A stretch of DNA of 64,000 nt from JABDMH01 sp964428345 (GTDB lineage Bacteria > Bacteroidota > Bacteroidia > Chitinophagales > Saprospiraceae): positions 1-64,000 of the forward strand of contig CAYRYD010000025.1 of NCBI GenBank assembly GCA_964428345.1. The letters run 5' to 3'. Positions within the stretch are counted from its first letter, which is position 1, and each line of letters begins with the position of its first letter. Below, one piece after another: positions 1 to 8,358 of this stretch. The notes beneath the pieces are model-generated. The model saw only the letters and a list, made by a program, of their open reading frames with translations, was not told where the DNA came from and did not search any database. The translations under genes were made by a program, and so were the position numbers.

Positions 1-45
1 TCACTGGCACAGTTTGGACTGAAATGAGTGGCACAGTTTGGTCCG
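1..45. mobile_element. probable terminus of an IS21-family insertion sequence (partial, at window edge)
   Basis: The 13-base string tggcacagtttgg occurs at 5-17 and again at 29-41, a 24-base period, followed by gtccg. Short direct repeats of this style (gtggc-c-tttg-ccg spaced by about two dozen bases) are typical of the multiple terminal repeats of Bacteroidota IS21 elements, where the transposase IstA binds. No istA or istB reading frame is present inside the window, so the element body, if any, lies to the left of base 1. It could also be a solo remnant. Confidence 0.45.
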
Positions 46-173
46 TTTTATACAGTTATAAACATGTCCCAACATTAGTGTTTATTAATTATAAAATAGT
101 AACAACCTGGATTTAATTATTCATCTAGCATGATGAATTTCAGAAGTTTTGGAAATCGTCCTGTATTGAATTT

Positions 174-614
174 TTACAGTTTGGAAATCACTTTTCTTTT
201 CCACTCGCTTGAATTGGAGATGACAGACCACTTTCCGGTTGGATTTCGGTAGAAAACCCGGGCGTTTTTACCTTTCCGAAATTTGAATAGTTCGGCTCTG
301 ACTTTAGTGAGCATTTGGGTGGTTTCTCCATCGCTTTCTCCACCTCCTTTTGCAGGTGGCACTTTGCCGTCAGATGCATCACCGATGATGTCCTTGCACC
401 CTTCTTCATCTTCGGTGCAATCGGTCATCTCACAGGGACCCGGTTCTCTGCAAACGGCCACTTCCGATCCATCGTCGGTGGGAATGTAAACCACAATGAC
501 ATCACCGGGCAGGTGCCAGATGGTTGATCCGCTCCCTGGATCATAGCTTTGTGCTATCGTCAAATGAAAGGACAGGAGGAAACCAATTCCCATGACAATT
601 TTTCGTACTCGCAT
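174..614 (-). CDS. small secreted protein of unknown function
   Basis: About 146 residues. The start at 614 is chosen because it opens with a clean signal peptide (MRVRKIVMGIGFLLSF, cleaved near AQS) whereas the longer reading frame to 668 adds an unlikely polar leader. The mature part has an acidic, cysteine-bearing stretch (about residues 55-80, four Cys) and ends with a basic tail rich in Lys and Arg. I recognise no domain. It stands alone between the IS-like end and the AraC gene on the opposite strand. Export is inferred from the leader; function is unknown. Confidence 0.55.
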   Translation of the reverse strand: MRVRKIVMGIGFLLSFHLTIAQSYDPGSGSTIWHLPGDVIVVYIPTDDGSEVAVCREPGPCEMTDCTEDEEGCKDIIGDASDGKVPPAKGGGESDGETTQMLTKVRAELFKFRKGKNARVFYRNPTGKWSVISNSSEWKRKVISKL

Positions 615-905
615 CGATTTCTGATTTATATATGATTGAATATTTGCCTGGTGAAGATAACCTGTCATTCAGGTGTTTTCCTCACCCCAAAGGGTGATTC
701 CATAGGAGCAAATCAGACACCCGATCCAATCTGCAAAATGAGTGTGATCCTTATCGGCAAGTTCAGATAATTATTATATTTAGGTAGAACCACTAATGTA
801 TGTTGGCTTTGAAAATTTGGCTCCAGAAACCGTAAATAGAGCTTTTTTTTCATTGACGGTCACAGCATAACAAGCAGTACATTTAGATTGATGAATAGAT
901 GACCA

Positions 906-1712
906 TTGAAATTTAAAGCGTACATACAGAATAAATTAGCCGGAATCGTTGACCTGATTTGGGAACAGGAAATGCCGGTTCCCGGAAGATATACGGTGTT
1001 ACCATCTGGCAAGGTGGAACTCCTGTTTCCTGTTTGTCCCATTGAAAGCCTGGATGCGGTCAGGATTGCACCCCGGGATAATCCTGTGAACAATCATTCC
1101 TGCTTTCTTTCGGGACTGCATACAAGACCCCTGAAAATGACTTTTGAAAGATTTCATGCATTTGGCGTACAGATGAGACCCGTTGCGGTGAAAGCACTTT
1201 TCGGAATTCCACTTTTCAAGATCAGGGATTATTTTGTCGAGGGCGATGCTATTCTTGACACCATCAGGATGTTGGAGGACCGGCTATATTCCAGGGATGG
1301 TTTTATGGAAAAGGCAAAATGGCTTGAAAGCTATCTGCTCAAAAAGATGAATGAAACTGCCGACCTGCATATCGCCATTAACCTTGACCAGGCTATAGGA
1401 AGATATCATACCCGGAAACACAAACCTTCTTCGAAAACCATGGAGAACCTGATGGGGTATTCCCGAACCCAGACCTATCGTCTGTTCAATGATTGGTTCG
1501 GTATTTCGGCACACTCGTATCAAAAGCTGGTTCAGTTTATCCGGAGCGTGGAAACGCTGCATAACCGGGATGTAAAACTGATTGATGCAGGTCTTGACAA
1601 TGGTTACTACGACCAATCTCATTTCGTGCACACTTTTCAGGATTTCGCGGGTATGACACCCGGTGAATACCGCAGACAGATGTCTCCATTTCCCGGGCAG
1701 ATATTCGGATAG
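906..1712 (+). CDS. AraC family transcriptional regulator
   Basis: 268 residues. The N-terminal half resembles the sensor domain often found before AraC helix-turn-helix pairs in Bacteroidota (opening with a LAGIVDLIWEQE-type segment, DUF6597-like). Residues about 160-260 carry the two helix-turn-helix motifs; the second shows the usual GYYDQSHFVHTFQDFAGMTP block near 237-256. The start is TTG at 906, directly after an in-frame stop at 900-902; the next ATG (972) would cut the conserved N-terminus. It lies 81 bases upstream of a membrane-protein gene on the same strand, which it may control. The ligand is unknown. Confidence 0.85.
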   Translation: MKFKAYIQNKLAGIVDLIWEQEMPVPGRYTVLPSGKVELLFPVCPIESLDAVRIAPRDNPVNNHSCFLSGLHTRPLKMTFERFHAFGVQMRPVAVKALFGIPLFKIRDYFVEGDAILDTIRMLEDRLYSRDGFMEKAKWLESYLLKKMNETADLHIAINLDQAIGRYHTRKHKPSSKTMENLMGYSRTQTYRLFNDWFGISAHSYQKLVQFIRSVETLHNRDVKLIDAGLDNGYYDQSHFVHTFQDFAGMTPGEYRRQMSPFPGQIFG

Positions 1713-1793
1713 ACTCCCTGGCGGGTATGGAACATTTATACAATTTCTTGAAAGCCGTTTCTTTCAATTTTGCGAAATCACAAAAGAAAGCAA

Positions 1794-2405
1794 ATGGTAG
1801 CACCAACCTTCAACCGAAAAACTTTGGCATTTGCCGGACGGGTGTCCATCGCAGGAGCAGTATCCATGCTCATCGGGGCAGCTTACTGGGGGGCATCGGG
1901 TACGGACCTTTGGCAGGCACTTGCCAGCATGGAAATGGAAACCTATTTGGCGCAATTACCACCGGTAAAGCCATTGCTGGTCATTAACACTTGCTTCTGG
2001 ATATTGGGAGTGTTGCTCATGGCTACCGCCGGAACAATGATGGCCGGATTTTGTATTGCAAATCCTGGACTTTCAGAAATGGGAAGGGTATTCATGAGAA
2101 CCGGTGCATCCGTTGCCATCGTATCGTTCCTTGCTATGCTGTCTCTTGCTGTCCTGATTCCTGCCCCCGAGGTTGCGGTGGTCACCGGGTGGATTGGTGC
2201 CCGTTTGGATGACATAGCCACTATGCTGATCATCGGTTTTGGCCCCTTGTGTTTATCCATTGCCGGCAAACAGGATTGGGTTCCGGGCTGGCTGGCGGTT
2301 TGGGGTTATCTGGCAGGTATTACCGGACTCCTGGGAGTTATTGGTATGCTGACAGGCATGGTTGCTTTAGGATTTATCATTGTTCCGTTTGGAATCGGTG
2401 GATGA
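1794..2405 (+). CDS. multi-pass integral membrane protein, unknown function
   Basis: 203 residues from ATG 1794, preceded by an A/G-rich stretch (aaagaaag); a TTG at 1770 would add only eight polar residues. The chain is strongly hydrophobic with about five predicted transmembrane segments (near residues 15-35, 60-85, 103-125, 137-155 and 165-200) and few charged residues. It follows the AraC regulator closely and is probably co-transcribed. No transport or catalytic motif was found; a DUF4386-like or general inner-membrane role is only a guess. Confidence 0.65.
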   Translation: MVAPTFNRKTLAFAGRVSIAGAVSMLIGAAYWGASGTDLWQALASMEMETYLAQLPPVKPLLVINTCFWILGVLLMATAGTMMAGFCIANPGLSEMGRVFMRTGASVAIVSFLAMLSLAVLIPAPEVAVVTGWIGARLDDIATMLIIGFGPLCLSIAGKQDWVPGWLAVWGYLAGITGLLGVIGMLTGMVALGFIIVPFGIGG

Positions 2406-2988
2406 TCGCAGCAGGAGTAGTGCTAATCAGGACAAGCAGAACAGTGCAGGGATATCGGGAAATGTAAAGATGTCGCCGGAAGGTGACTGAAAGTGCATTG
2501 CTTTCAGGATCTCATGTCCTGAAGTCTTAAAGAACAGGAATCACAGCACGAGACAGATCAAGGATCCATCGGGGCATTTTAATCAGCCGGTTTGTCTGCC
2601 CCTGCAATGGAGAAGACTGGCAGACATTCCTCTGCGTGATCCGGGAATGGCAAGGAAAATGGCATCATGACCGGATTTGGTTGCAGACCGGAATTGGCTC
2701 AAGTTTCAGGAAAAAATCCCGGTTTCGGCGCTTCACCATGTTAGGGAGAGCGGCCTTTGCCAGGTCACCCGGAAGTACCAATCCATAAGATACATCAGGA
2801 TTTTTGGCAGACAGAACCAATTGCCTGCCTTCAGTGTTACTAACGTAACGCTTTATCCGCATGGGGACACCCTGGCGAAGCGAAACCGCAAAACTATGGA
2901 GTGGATCAAGTTAGGAACAGGACCTGATACGGTGTAGATCCACCAGCAATTTTCCCAAAATAGGATTTCTATTTTTTTACCACTAAAT
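2406..2988. other. 583-base gap without a convincing gene
   Basis: Frames up to 86 codons exist on both strands but lack a plausible start, domain or composition. A small hairpin (ttcagga at 2503-2509 with tcctgaa at 2517-2523) about 100 bases after the membrane-protein stop could be a weak terminator. Nothing else recognised. Confidence 0.4.
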
Positions 2989-3411
2989 ATGTATTTTAGT
3001 ATGAGCAAATTGATTGTCAACAGATTGGATTATGCACGCATTAAGAAGAGTATAAACAATGCAAAGCAATTTGGTTCAATCAACAGTGGAGAAGCAGTAC
3101 GATTATTGAATGAATTGGATTCAGCCCGGATTGTCGATCCCGAAGCGATGCCCTCGGATGTAGTGACAATGAACTCAGTAGTAAGACTGAGTTTCCTGGA
3201 AAATAATAAACAGATTCAGTTTCAAATCGTATATCCAGACCAGGCGAACCTGAAGGAAAATAAGATATCCATATTTTCTCCAATTGCTACGGCATTAATT
3301 GGTTATAAAGCGCATGATGAGATTGAATGGATTGTACCTGCTGGTCTGACAAGAATTAGAATTGATGAAATTGTATATCAACCTGAAGCTGCCGGGAATT
3401 ATGATTTGTGA
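2989..3411 (+). CDS. rnk: Rnk / GreA-GreB C-terminal family protein (nucleoside diphosphate kinase regulator-like)
   Basis: 140 residues (136 if started at ATG 3001, equally possible). The N-terminal third resembles the Rnk helical hairpin (ELDSARIVDPEAMPSDVVTM) and residues about 55-140 form the FKBP-like GreA/GreB C-terminal domain with MNSVVRLSF, VYPDQA, ISIFSPIATALIGYKAHDEI and YQPEAAG blocks. Family members bind RNA polymerase near the secondary channel and modulate transcription; E. coli Rnk is also linked to Ndk levels. It lacks the coiled-coil cleavage tip of GreA. Single gene, no partner nearby. Confidence 0.8.
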   Translation: MYFSMSKLIVNRLDYARIKKSINNAKQFGSINSGEAVRLLNELDSARIVDPEAMPSDVVTMNSVVRLSFLENNKQIQFQIVYPDQANLKENKISIFSPIATALIGYKAHDEIEWIVPAGLTRIRIDEIVYQPEAAGNYDL

Positions 3412-3493
3412 TTTGGTGGTGATTATTCCCTAGAGGAAAACCTTGGTATGTCTTAGGAAAAGCATAACGGTAATCAGGCAACAAATCAATACC

Positions 3494-4057
3494 ATGAAAC
3501 GAGGAAAATTTCTATTATCGGCCCTTTCTCTCTTTCCATTGGGATATTTTTCAAAAATGAAGTATAACCTTCTGAAGAGAATCGATAAAGGCTTTAAAGT
3601 AAAGGCTGGTGAGGCCAGGTTTGGCGAACGCTACAAAATGAAAGGCGTCACGCTGAATATCCTGGATATAAAAATTTCCGGGACGGATACCGAAAATGAT
3701 CTGGCGGTCTTTGAGCAAACCGGACAAACCCCCAACGGCGGCCCGCCATTGCATATTCACCCTTTTCAGGACGAATGGTTTTATGTCATTGAAGGAGAGT
3801 ATTTATTTCAGGTAGGAGATGACAAATACCCTATGAAACCCGGTGACACCATATTTCTTCCAAGAAATGTGCCACATGCTTTTGTGCAATTGTCAGAAAA
3901 GGGCAGGATGATTGTTTCTTATTTACCGGCGGGAAAGATGGAAGCATTTTTTAAAGTCACAGATAGCTGGACTTCACCACCATCGAAAGAAGAGGTTGCC
4001 AAAGTTTTTACAGACCATGATATGAAAGTGGTTGGGCCGCCATTGAAAGCTGAATAG
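3494..4057 (+). CDS. cupin domain protein with N-terminal membrane or signal segment
   Basis: 187 residues from ATG 3494, chosen because it begins with KRGKFLLSALSLFPLGYF, a likely signal or anchor segment. One cupin_2 barrel: motif 1 around residues 87-101 (HIH, then E and G, in PPLHIHPFQDEWFYVIEG) and motif 2 with PGDTIFLPRNVPHAF (His near 128), giving a three-His metal site typical of quercetin dioxygenase-like and mannose-isomerase-like cupins. Substrate is unknown. A second cupin gene lies 314 bases downstream in opposite orientation. Confidence 0.75.
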   Translation: MKRGKFLLSALSLFPLGYFSKMKYNLLKRIDKGFKVKAGEARFGERYKMKGVTLNILDIKISGTDTENDLAVFEQTGQTPNGGPPLHIHPFQDEWFYVIEGEYLFQVGDDKYPMKPGDTIFLPRNVPHAFVQLSEKGRMIVSYLPAGKMEAFFKVTDSWTSPPSKEEVAKVFTDHDMKVVGPPLKAE

Positions 4058-4371
4058 CCAAGCGATTGAGGCTGCGCGATGCGTGGCATCGAAAGAGAGA
4101 CAATACCCTTATAAGTGATGCGAATATTTTACCTGATTTTCATACCTTCAAAAGTAATACCTGGTTTCGCGTTCTGCTAAAAGACTTTGTCAATATAAAC
4201 AGGGTCAACAATGATCATGGGTTGGTCTTATCAGTTCGTTGTGTAATGGATTGAAAATTTGCCCATTTGATCATGATTGTTTACCTTATAACCGGTCGAA
4301 TTGTGTTCTCTTTCATTAACAGGATTACTTCAAAAAATACCAGTGTACAAAACAGTGGAAGGGCTCATATA
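4058..4371. other. 314-base gap between convergent cupin genes
   Basis: Short open frames on both strands, none with homology I can recognise; composition is AT-richer than the flanking genes. No clear terminator. Confidence 0.35.
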
Positions 4372-4920
4372 TTATGCGGCCTTGGGGGCATCTTTAAATT
4401 TTTTATACCTTCCAAAAATGCGTCCCATGAAATAAGTAACAGGAATAATTACCTTTCTTACAAACGCTGGCAGCTCCAACAATCCATATTCTCTGGCATA
4501 CTTTACAATTAAGTAAGCTCCGTCAAATGGCTCAGGTGCGGGTGTTGTCTGCTTGTGAGTAGCAGCATAGAGCGTTGATAGATAGAAGACAGCATTGTTG
4601 GCTGGTTTTATCCAGCAATCAAGAACGAGTTCTTCCTCTCCAGCATTCCAAAATTTGTGGGGGTGATTTCGCAAAAAGGTTGTACTTTGTCCGGGCTCTA
4701 AATACGCCGTTTGTTTACCAGGCTCCTGGAATGCCATCCTCCCTTGCACTACATGAAAGTGCTCATCTTGTTTATAGTGCACATGCATCACTGGTCCGCA
4801 GTTGGGCTGGACCCGGCCTTCCAGTAAAAGCCTGTCTCCATCTGCCTCATGAACCAATTCTTTGAAGGTAATAACTTCTCCGTGTCCATTGTCGATTGTT
4901 ACCGGTAGTTTGATCTCCAT
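4372..4920 (-). CDS. cupin domain protein, probable TetR-controlled target
   Basis: 182 residues. The cupin_2 barrel spans about residues 35-105 with GPVMHVHYKQDEHFHVVQG (metal His 46 and 48, Glu 53) and PGQSTTFLRNHPHKFWNAG (His 88). The C-terminal 70 residues contain a hydrophobic, membrane-associating helix (VRKVIIPVTYFMGRIFG). It is divergent from the TetR gene, with only 73 bases between the starts, and that gap holds a large palindrome and a good Bacteroidota promoter reading toward this gene, so the TetR protein very likely represses it. Substrate unknown. Confidence 0.75.
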   Translation of the reverse strand: MEIKLPVTIDNGHGEVITFKELVHEADGDRLLLEGRVQPNCGPVMHVHYKQDEHFHVVQGRMAFQEPGKQTAYLEPGQSTTFLRNHPHKFWNAGEEELVLDCWIKPANNAVFYLSTLYAATHKQTTPAPEPFDGAYLIVKYAREYGLLELPAFVRKVIIPVTYFMGRIFGRYKKFKDAPKAA

Positions 4921-4949
4921 GTGTTTTTGATTTTATGGCTGCAATTCAA

Positions 4950-4979
4950 CAAAAATATATATTTTTGGACAATGTACAA
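4950..4979 (-). promoter_or_regulatory. Bacteroidota-type promoter of the divergent cupin gene
   Basis: On the minus strand TATTTTTG (4957-4950) matches the TAnnTTTG -7 consensus exactly and a TTG (4979-4977) sits 19 bases upstream as -33 box. The predicted transcript would start near 4943, about 22 bases before the ATG at 4920. The -33 box lies inside the palindrome 4965-5001, so a bound repressor would block it. A second TATTTTTG on the plus strand (4960-4967) may serve the TetR gene. Confidence 0.5.
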
Positions 4980-5001
4980 TATTAAATTGAACAATGTCCA
5001 A
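4965..5001. promoter_or_regulatory. 37-base imperfect palindrome, probable TetR operator overlapping the start codon
   Basis: The half-sites ttggacaatgt and acaatgtccaa flank a centre at 4983; 15 of 18 base pairs are complementary. The palindrome covers the -33 box of the cupin gene and the ATG (4994-4996) of the TetR gene itself. Such a position suggests repression of the cupin and autorepression of the regulator. Seen directly in sequence; binding is inferred from position between divergent regulator and target. Confidence 0.6.
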
Positions 5002-5617
5002 AAAAAAGAATGACACCCGTGAACTTATTCTTTCAAAAGCCCTTGAAATGTTTAATGATCAGGGGATTGAGTATGTGGGATTAAGGGAGTTGGCTTCCAA
5101 TCTTCACATAAGAGTGAGTAATATTTCCTACTATTTCCCCACCAAGGATGACCTTGTGAATCAACTTGCGTTGAACCTGAATCACTTGAATTCTGCAATT
5201 ATGGTGGATGAGAGGAATCTGTCTGTGATGTCATTTCTGGAAATGCTGCAGAGTATTTTTCAAAACCAGATGAAATACAGAAGCATCATGCTCAGTATTG
5301 TCCATCTGATGAAGCAAAACAAGGTTATTTCAGAAAGACATAAGATAACTCAAATGAAGAGAAACGAGGTACTAGAGAATAACGTTCATTCACTGGTTTC
5401 AAACGGCTATCTGAGAATGGAAGATGATGATGCAGCCTTCTTAGCTTCGACCATCGCTCTGATAGCAAGATTTTGGATATCTGAAGCGGCCATTTCCTTT
5501 AAACTATTAAATCCGGAAGAACAAATCAGACATTCCATATCACTAATTGCACATCTGATAGCCCCATATGCAACAGCAAAGGGAAAAAAACAGATTAAGG
5601 TGTATTTAAACCAATAA
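4994..5617 (+). CDS. TetR/AcrR family transcriptional regulator
   Basis: 207 residues. Residues 8-55 form the TetR DNA-binding domain: TRELILSKALEMFNDQG (helix 1) and LRELASNLHIRVSNISYYFP (helix-turn-helix with the family signature YYFPTKDDL). The rest is an alpha-helical ligand-binding and dimer domain without recognisable specificity. The gene is divergent from the 4372-4920 cupin and starts inside the shared palindrome, which points to autoregulation. It converges with the GH30 gene downstream. Confidence 0.85.
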   Translation: MSKKKNDTRELILSKALEMFNDQGIEYVGLRELASNLHIRVSNISYYFPTKDDLVNQLALNLNHLNSAIMVDERNLSVMSFLEMLQSIFQNQMKYRSIMLSIVHLMKQNKVISERHKITQMKRNEVLENNVHSLVSNGYLRMEDDDAAFLASTIALIARFWISEAAISFKLLNPEEQIRHSISLIAHLIAPYATAKGKKQIKVYLNQ

Positions 5618-5694
5618 ACCTTAACCATAAATATTGTTCTAGAACGACCAATCTCATCTGATGTATCCAGGTGATGCAATAAGGTACCTGAGCA

Positions 5695-7755
5695 TCATTT
5701 ATGTATGTTTTGGACAACCATCTTCTTAGCGGCTTTAATATGGCCATCAGTGATCGAATAGAGGTAAATACCCGGGTTCAGGCTTTTCGTATCAACATTT
5801 ACGAGATGAAACCCGGTTGGTTTTTTCTCCTCGACCAACGTTTTCAATACTTTTCCATGGACATCGTGGAGAGTTAAGATTATTTCTGATGGTTGATTTA
5901 TTTCAAATGCGATCTGCGTTTCCCCGAAGGTTGGGTTCGGATGGTTTTGCAATAATTGGATACTTCCGGTTTTCCGGTCACGCGTGGCCGTACTCAGGTT
6001 TATATCGTTATAGATTGTGGCGACGGAAAACCCCGGCAGAGTCATTTCAAGTTCATGGCCGGTAAATTCAGGGGAAGACTGCTGCCAATAATCATTTTGC
6101 TGAGACAGGAAGGCGGATGTATGGTTTGTCTGCACATTGCTGTCCAGGCTGATCCGTACCTGTTGGTCGGATGACCTGCCATTTAACAAGACGATCGTCA
6201 GGGTTTGATGACCTTCGTGGAGGTAGGCGCTGGCTTTCACCGGATGGGTGGATTCCAGGGGTATATCGATACGCTGAGCACCGGGACGGATGTACTTAAA
6301 GAAATGTTTGGCTGCGACGTATTTGGGTGACTGATCACGCAATACTTCGGTCGTCAACGCAAAATCGGAAGCCTGACCATCGTCACCCTCCTCGCTGAAG
6401 GTCCAGTAGATCCAGGCACTTTGCCGGCCGGCAGTAAGCGCCTGATGAATCCGGAGGGCAAGTCCCCAGGCGCCATCACCGGGATATGGGTCGGCGGGCC
6501 AAAGCCAGGGGGCTTTTTCTCCGGAGGTCTCCGTCATCCAGGACTTTTTTCCGTAATAAGCATATCCGGGTACGTTGGCAGGAATACCCGGTGCCGGGCT
6601 TTGCTGCCAGCCATTCAGCCAGTAGTCCCAAAGTAATGGATTGGCATCGGCGGCATTAACTCCGTCGCTGGCATAACCATGGATGCAGAAGAAATCCAGC
6701 GCTTCGAGGGCGTCACCGTCAGCCGCCATTTGCTGCAAATACTGCAGATTCTTGTGGATGGTACCAGAACTGCCCCCATATTCCCACATCCCGTAGGCAT
6801 CGCCTCCCAGCAGATCTTCCGGTCCCATGATCCGGATAGCCTTCAGATCATCGTATTGATCAAACTCCTGACGCACCGCTTTAAGGGCGGCGATATACTG
6901 GCTGGCAAGCGGATAGGTGGTGCTGTTATAAAATTGCTCGAAGTTCAGCTCGTTCTGGATCGAGATCGCATAAAACGATACCCGGTGAAAATCCTGGTAC
7001 CCTTTGATGTAGGCAGCGGTACTCCGGGCAAATTGGGTCAAAGCGCTGGTCGGACCGGTACCTCCCAGATGCGAATCATCGAAAACGGTAAGAGGTTGAC
7101 TGGATACATCGAGTTGACCACCGGCAAAGTTCCCACCCCAGATAAAGGGCCAGGGAGTGTTTTGCACCGGGCCAGGCCACCAGTTTTGGTTGTATCGATT
7201 ACCGGAACTGATCTTGACCCAGGGCAACGGCGACCAAACAGATCCCGTCAGCTTGAAATCACCCAGTTCCTCTTGCCTTTTCTTTCCTTCTTCAATGGCA
7301 CCGTCAGCGCCGTACTGAAAATATTGCACATTGGTCTCGATATCCGGACCCATCACGGCAATGGGCGCATTCCTGCCCCCGAAAGAACGACTGTAATCAG
7401 CAGCGTTGGTGTAGGTGCGTACCCGGTTGTTCTCCGGTCCGTTGGGATAGGTGGGATCTTCCAGATTCAGCGGATCTCTGGTCTGGGATCCCATAAACCA
7501 GGGAGAATAATAACTGAAATCGGACCAGGGAGATTTCAGTCGTGGAGTCAGATCGACGCGATAAATGGAGGCTCCCAGATCACCGTAGTAAAGATCCTGC
7601 CACCAGCTTTGGTTGACCTGGGCATTGCCCTGGTGGGCGCCAAACCCATCGATCACCTGAGCTTTCGAATTCAGGTCGATCGTCAGAATGGTCTGACCGG
7701 AAAGGGGAAGCCAGCAAAGCATGGCCCATAAAATCGATGTCCTGACTGTTGTCAT
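5695..7755 (-). CDS. secreted GH30-family glycoside hydrolase with type IX secretion sorting domain
   Basis: 686 residues from ATG 7755, which starts the signal peptide TTVRTSILWAMLCWLPLSGQ; the frame is open to 7881 but the extra 42 residues are not leader-like. The (beta/alpha)8 domain begins with VIDGFGAHQG near residue 34, the acid/base Glu is near 269 in SIQNELNFEQ and the nucleophile Glu near 409 in KSWMTETSGE, the clan GH-A pattern of GH30. Residues about 500-590 form the beta-sandwich that completes the GH30 fold. Residues 598-686 are a Por-type sorting domain (LQNHPNPTFGETQIAFE, then GIYLYSI and KKMVV), so the enzyme should be exported across the outer membrane by T9SS. Likely substrates are beta-linked glucans, xylans or similar. 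Confidence 0.85.
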   Translation of the reverse strand: MTTVRTSILWAMLCWLPLSGQTILTIDLNSKAQVIDGFGAHQGNAQVNQSWWQDLYYGDLGASIYRVDLTPRLKSPWSDFSYYSPWFMGSQTRDPLNLEDPTYPNGPENNRVRTYTNAADYSRSFGGRNAPIAVMGPDIETNVQYFQYGADGAIEEGKKRQEELGDFKLTGSVWSPLPWVKISSGNRYNQNWWPGPVQNTPWPFIWGGNFAGGQLDVSSQPLTVFDDSHLGGTGPTSALTQFARSTAAYIKGYQDFHRVSFYAISIQNELNFEQFYNSTTYPLASQYIAALKAVRQEFDQYDDLKAIRIMGPEDLLGGDAYGMWEYGGSSGTIHKNLQYLQQMAADGDALEALDFFCIHGYASDGVNAADANPLLWDYWLNGWQQSPAPGIPANVPGYAYYGKKSWMTETSGEKAPWLWPADPYPGDGAWGLALRIHQALTAGRQSAWIYWTFSEEGDDGQASDFALTTEVLRDQSPKYVAAKHFFKYIRPGAQRIDIPLESTHPVKASAYLHEGHQTLTIVLLNGRSSDQQVRISLDSNVQTNHTSAFLSQQNDYWQQSSPEFTGHELEMTLPGFSVATIYNDINLSTATRDRKTGSIQLLQNHPNPTFGETQIAFEINQPSEIILTLHDVHGKVLKTLVEEKKPTGFHLVNVDTKSLNPGIYLYSITDGHIKAAKKMVVQNIHK

Positions 7756-7920
7756 AATGGATGGCAGTAATTTATGCTCCGGAATTTCGTCATTAAATTT
7801 CAATGAAGTGTGCCGGGTATTACCGTTTGCCATCAAAATGGCAGCTGTGATCCTCATCACAGTCCCCGTGAATTCATCCATTTATTTTTGGGGCTTTAAA
7901 TCTAAAAGTCATTAAAGATC

Positions 7921-8190
7921 ATGAAAGCGAATCAGAATCAGGGTACCGTCATTGATGTGCGTGAGCCGTTTGAATTATTTTTGGGCAAAGTCAAAGGATC
8001 GGTCAATATACCGATGGGAAGCATCCCATCCAGACTGGACGAACTGAAGAAGTTGTCCAAACCGTTGATTTTTGTCTGTGCATCCGGCAATCGAAGTGGC
8101 CAGGTAGTAGCCTATTTGCAAAGCCAGGGCTGGAAGGATGTACAAAACGGAGGGGGCTGGAAAGCTTACCAGCAAATGGCTACGGTGTAA
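7921..8190 (+). CDS. single-domain rhodanese-like sulfurtransferase
   Basis: 89 residues, a minimal rhodanese fold: VIDVREPFELFLGKVKGSVNIP at the start (DVRE and the GS/IP loop), and the active-site loop CASGNRSG with Cys 53 and Arg 58. Such PspE/GlpE-like proteins transfer sulfane sulfur to cyanide, thioredoxin or other acceptors. No signal peptide, so cytoplasmic. It is divergent from the GH30 gene and followed by a 24-base palindrome. Physiological partner unknown. Confidence 0.8.
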   Translation: MKANQNQGTVIDVREPFELFLGKVKGSVNIPMGSIPSRLDELKKLSKPLIFVCASGNRSGQVVAYLQSQGWKDVQNGGGWKAYQQMATV

Positions 8191-8235
8191 TGCCGGCACG
8201 GATCAGAAATAGGTCGATTTTTTGTTTTAAAGGAA

Positions 8236-8259
8236 TCCAAGGGGTCATGACCCCTTGGA
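8236..8259. terminator. 24-base perfect palindrome, possible terminator or protein site
   Basis: tccaaggggtca followed by its exact reverse complement, 45 bases after the rhodanese stop. The stem would be GC-rich in its middle, but no T-run follows, so a Rho-independent terminator is only one option. It is directly beside the dispersed repeat at 8267-8294, and both may belong to one repeat element. Confidence 0.35.
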
Positions 8260-8266
8260 ACATTTG

Positions 8267-8294
8267 AAAATCGTCGCTCCATAACCGGCGATTA
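8267..8294. repeat. dispersed intergenic repeat, copy 1
   Basis: The 17-mer aaaatcgtcgctccata (8267-8283) recurs with one change (aaaatcgccgctccata) at 62244-62260, and the 10-mer ccggcgatta follows it here but precedes it there. Two intergenic copies more than 50 kb apart suggest a small repeat family. Confidence 0.4.
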
Positions 8295-8358
8295 CGGTCT
8301 GATTTTGTATTTTTCTCAGGCACTGCTGTATAGATCAGGCAGTGTCAAAAATGCAGAT

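Noticed and set aside
2677..2937. 86-codon plus-strand frame in the 2406-2988 gap
   Set aside because: No leader, no domain, and a minus-strand frame overlaps it equally well; not enough to call a gene.
4066..4254. 62-codon frame downstream of the first cupin
   Set aside because: Low-complexity, no homology seen, start not supported.
6679..7731. 350-codon plus-strand frame opposite the GH30 gene
   Set aside because: It is antisense to a clear enzyme with catalytic residues and a sorting domain; its own translation has no domain pattern.
5695..7881. GH30 start at 7881
   Set aside because: The added 42 residues are not a signal peptide; the leader starts at 7755.
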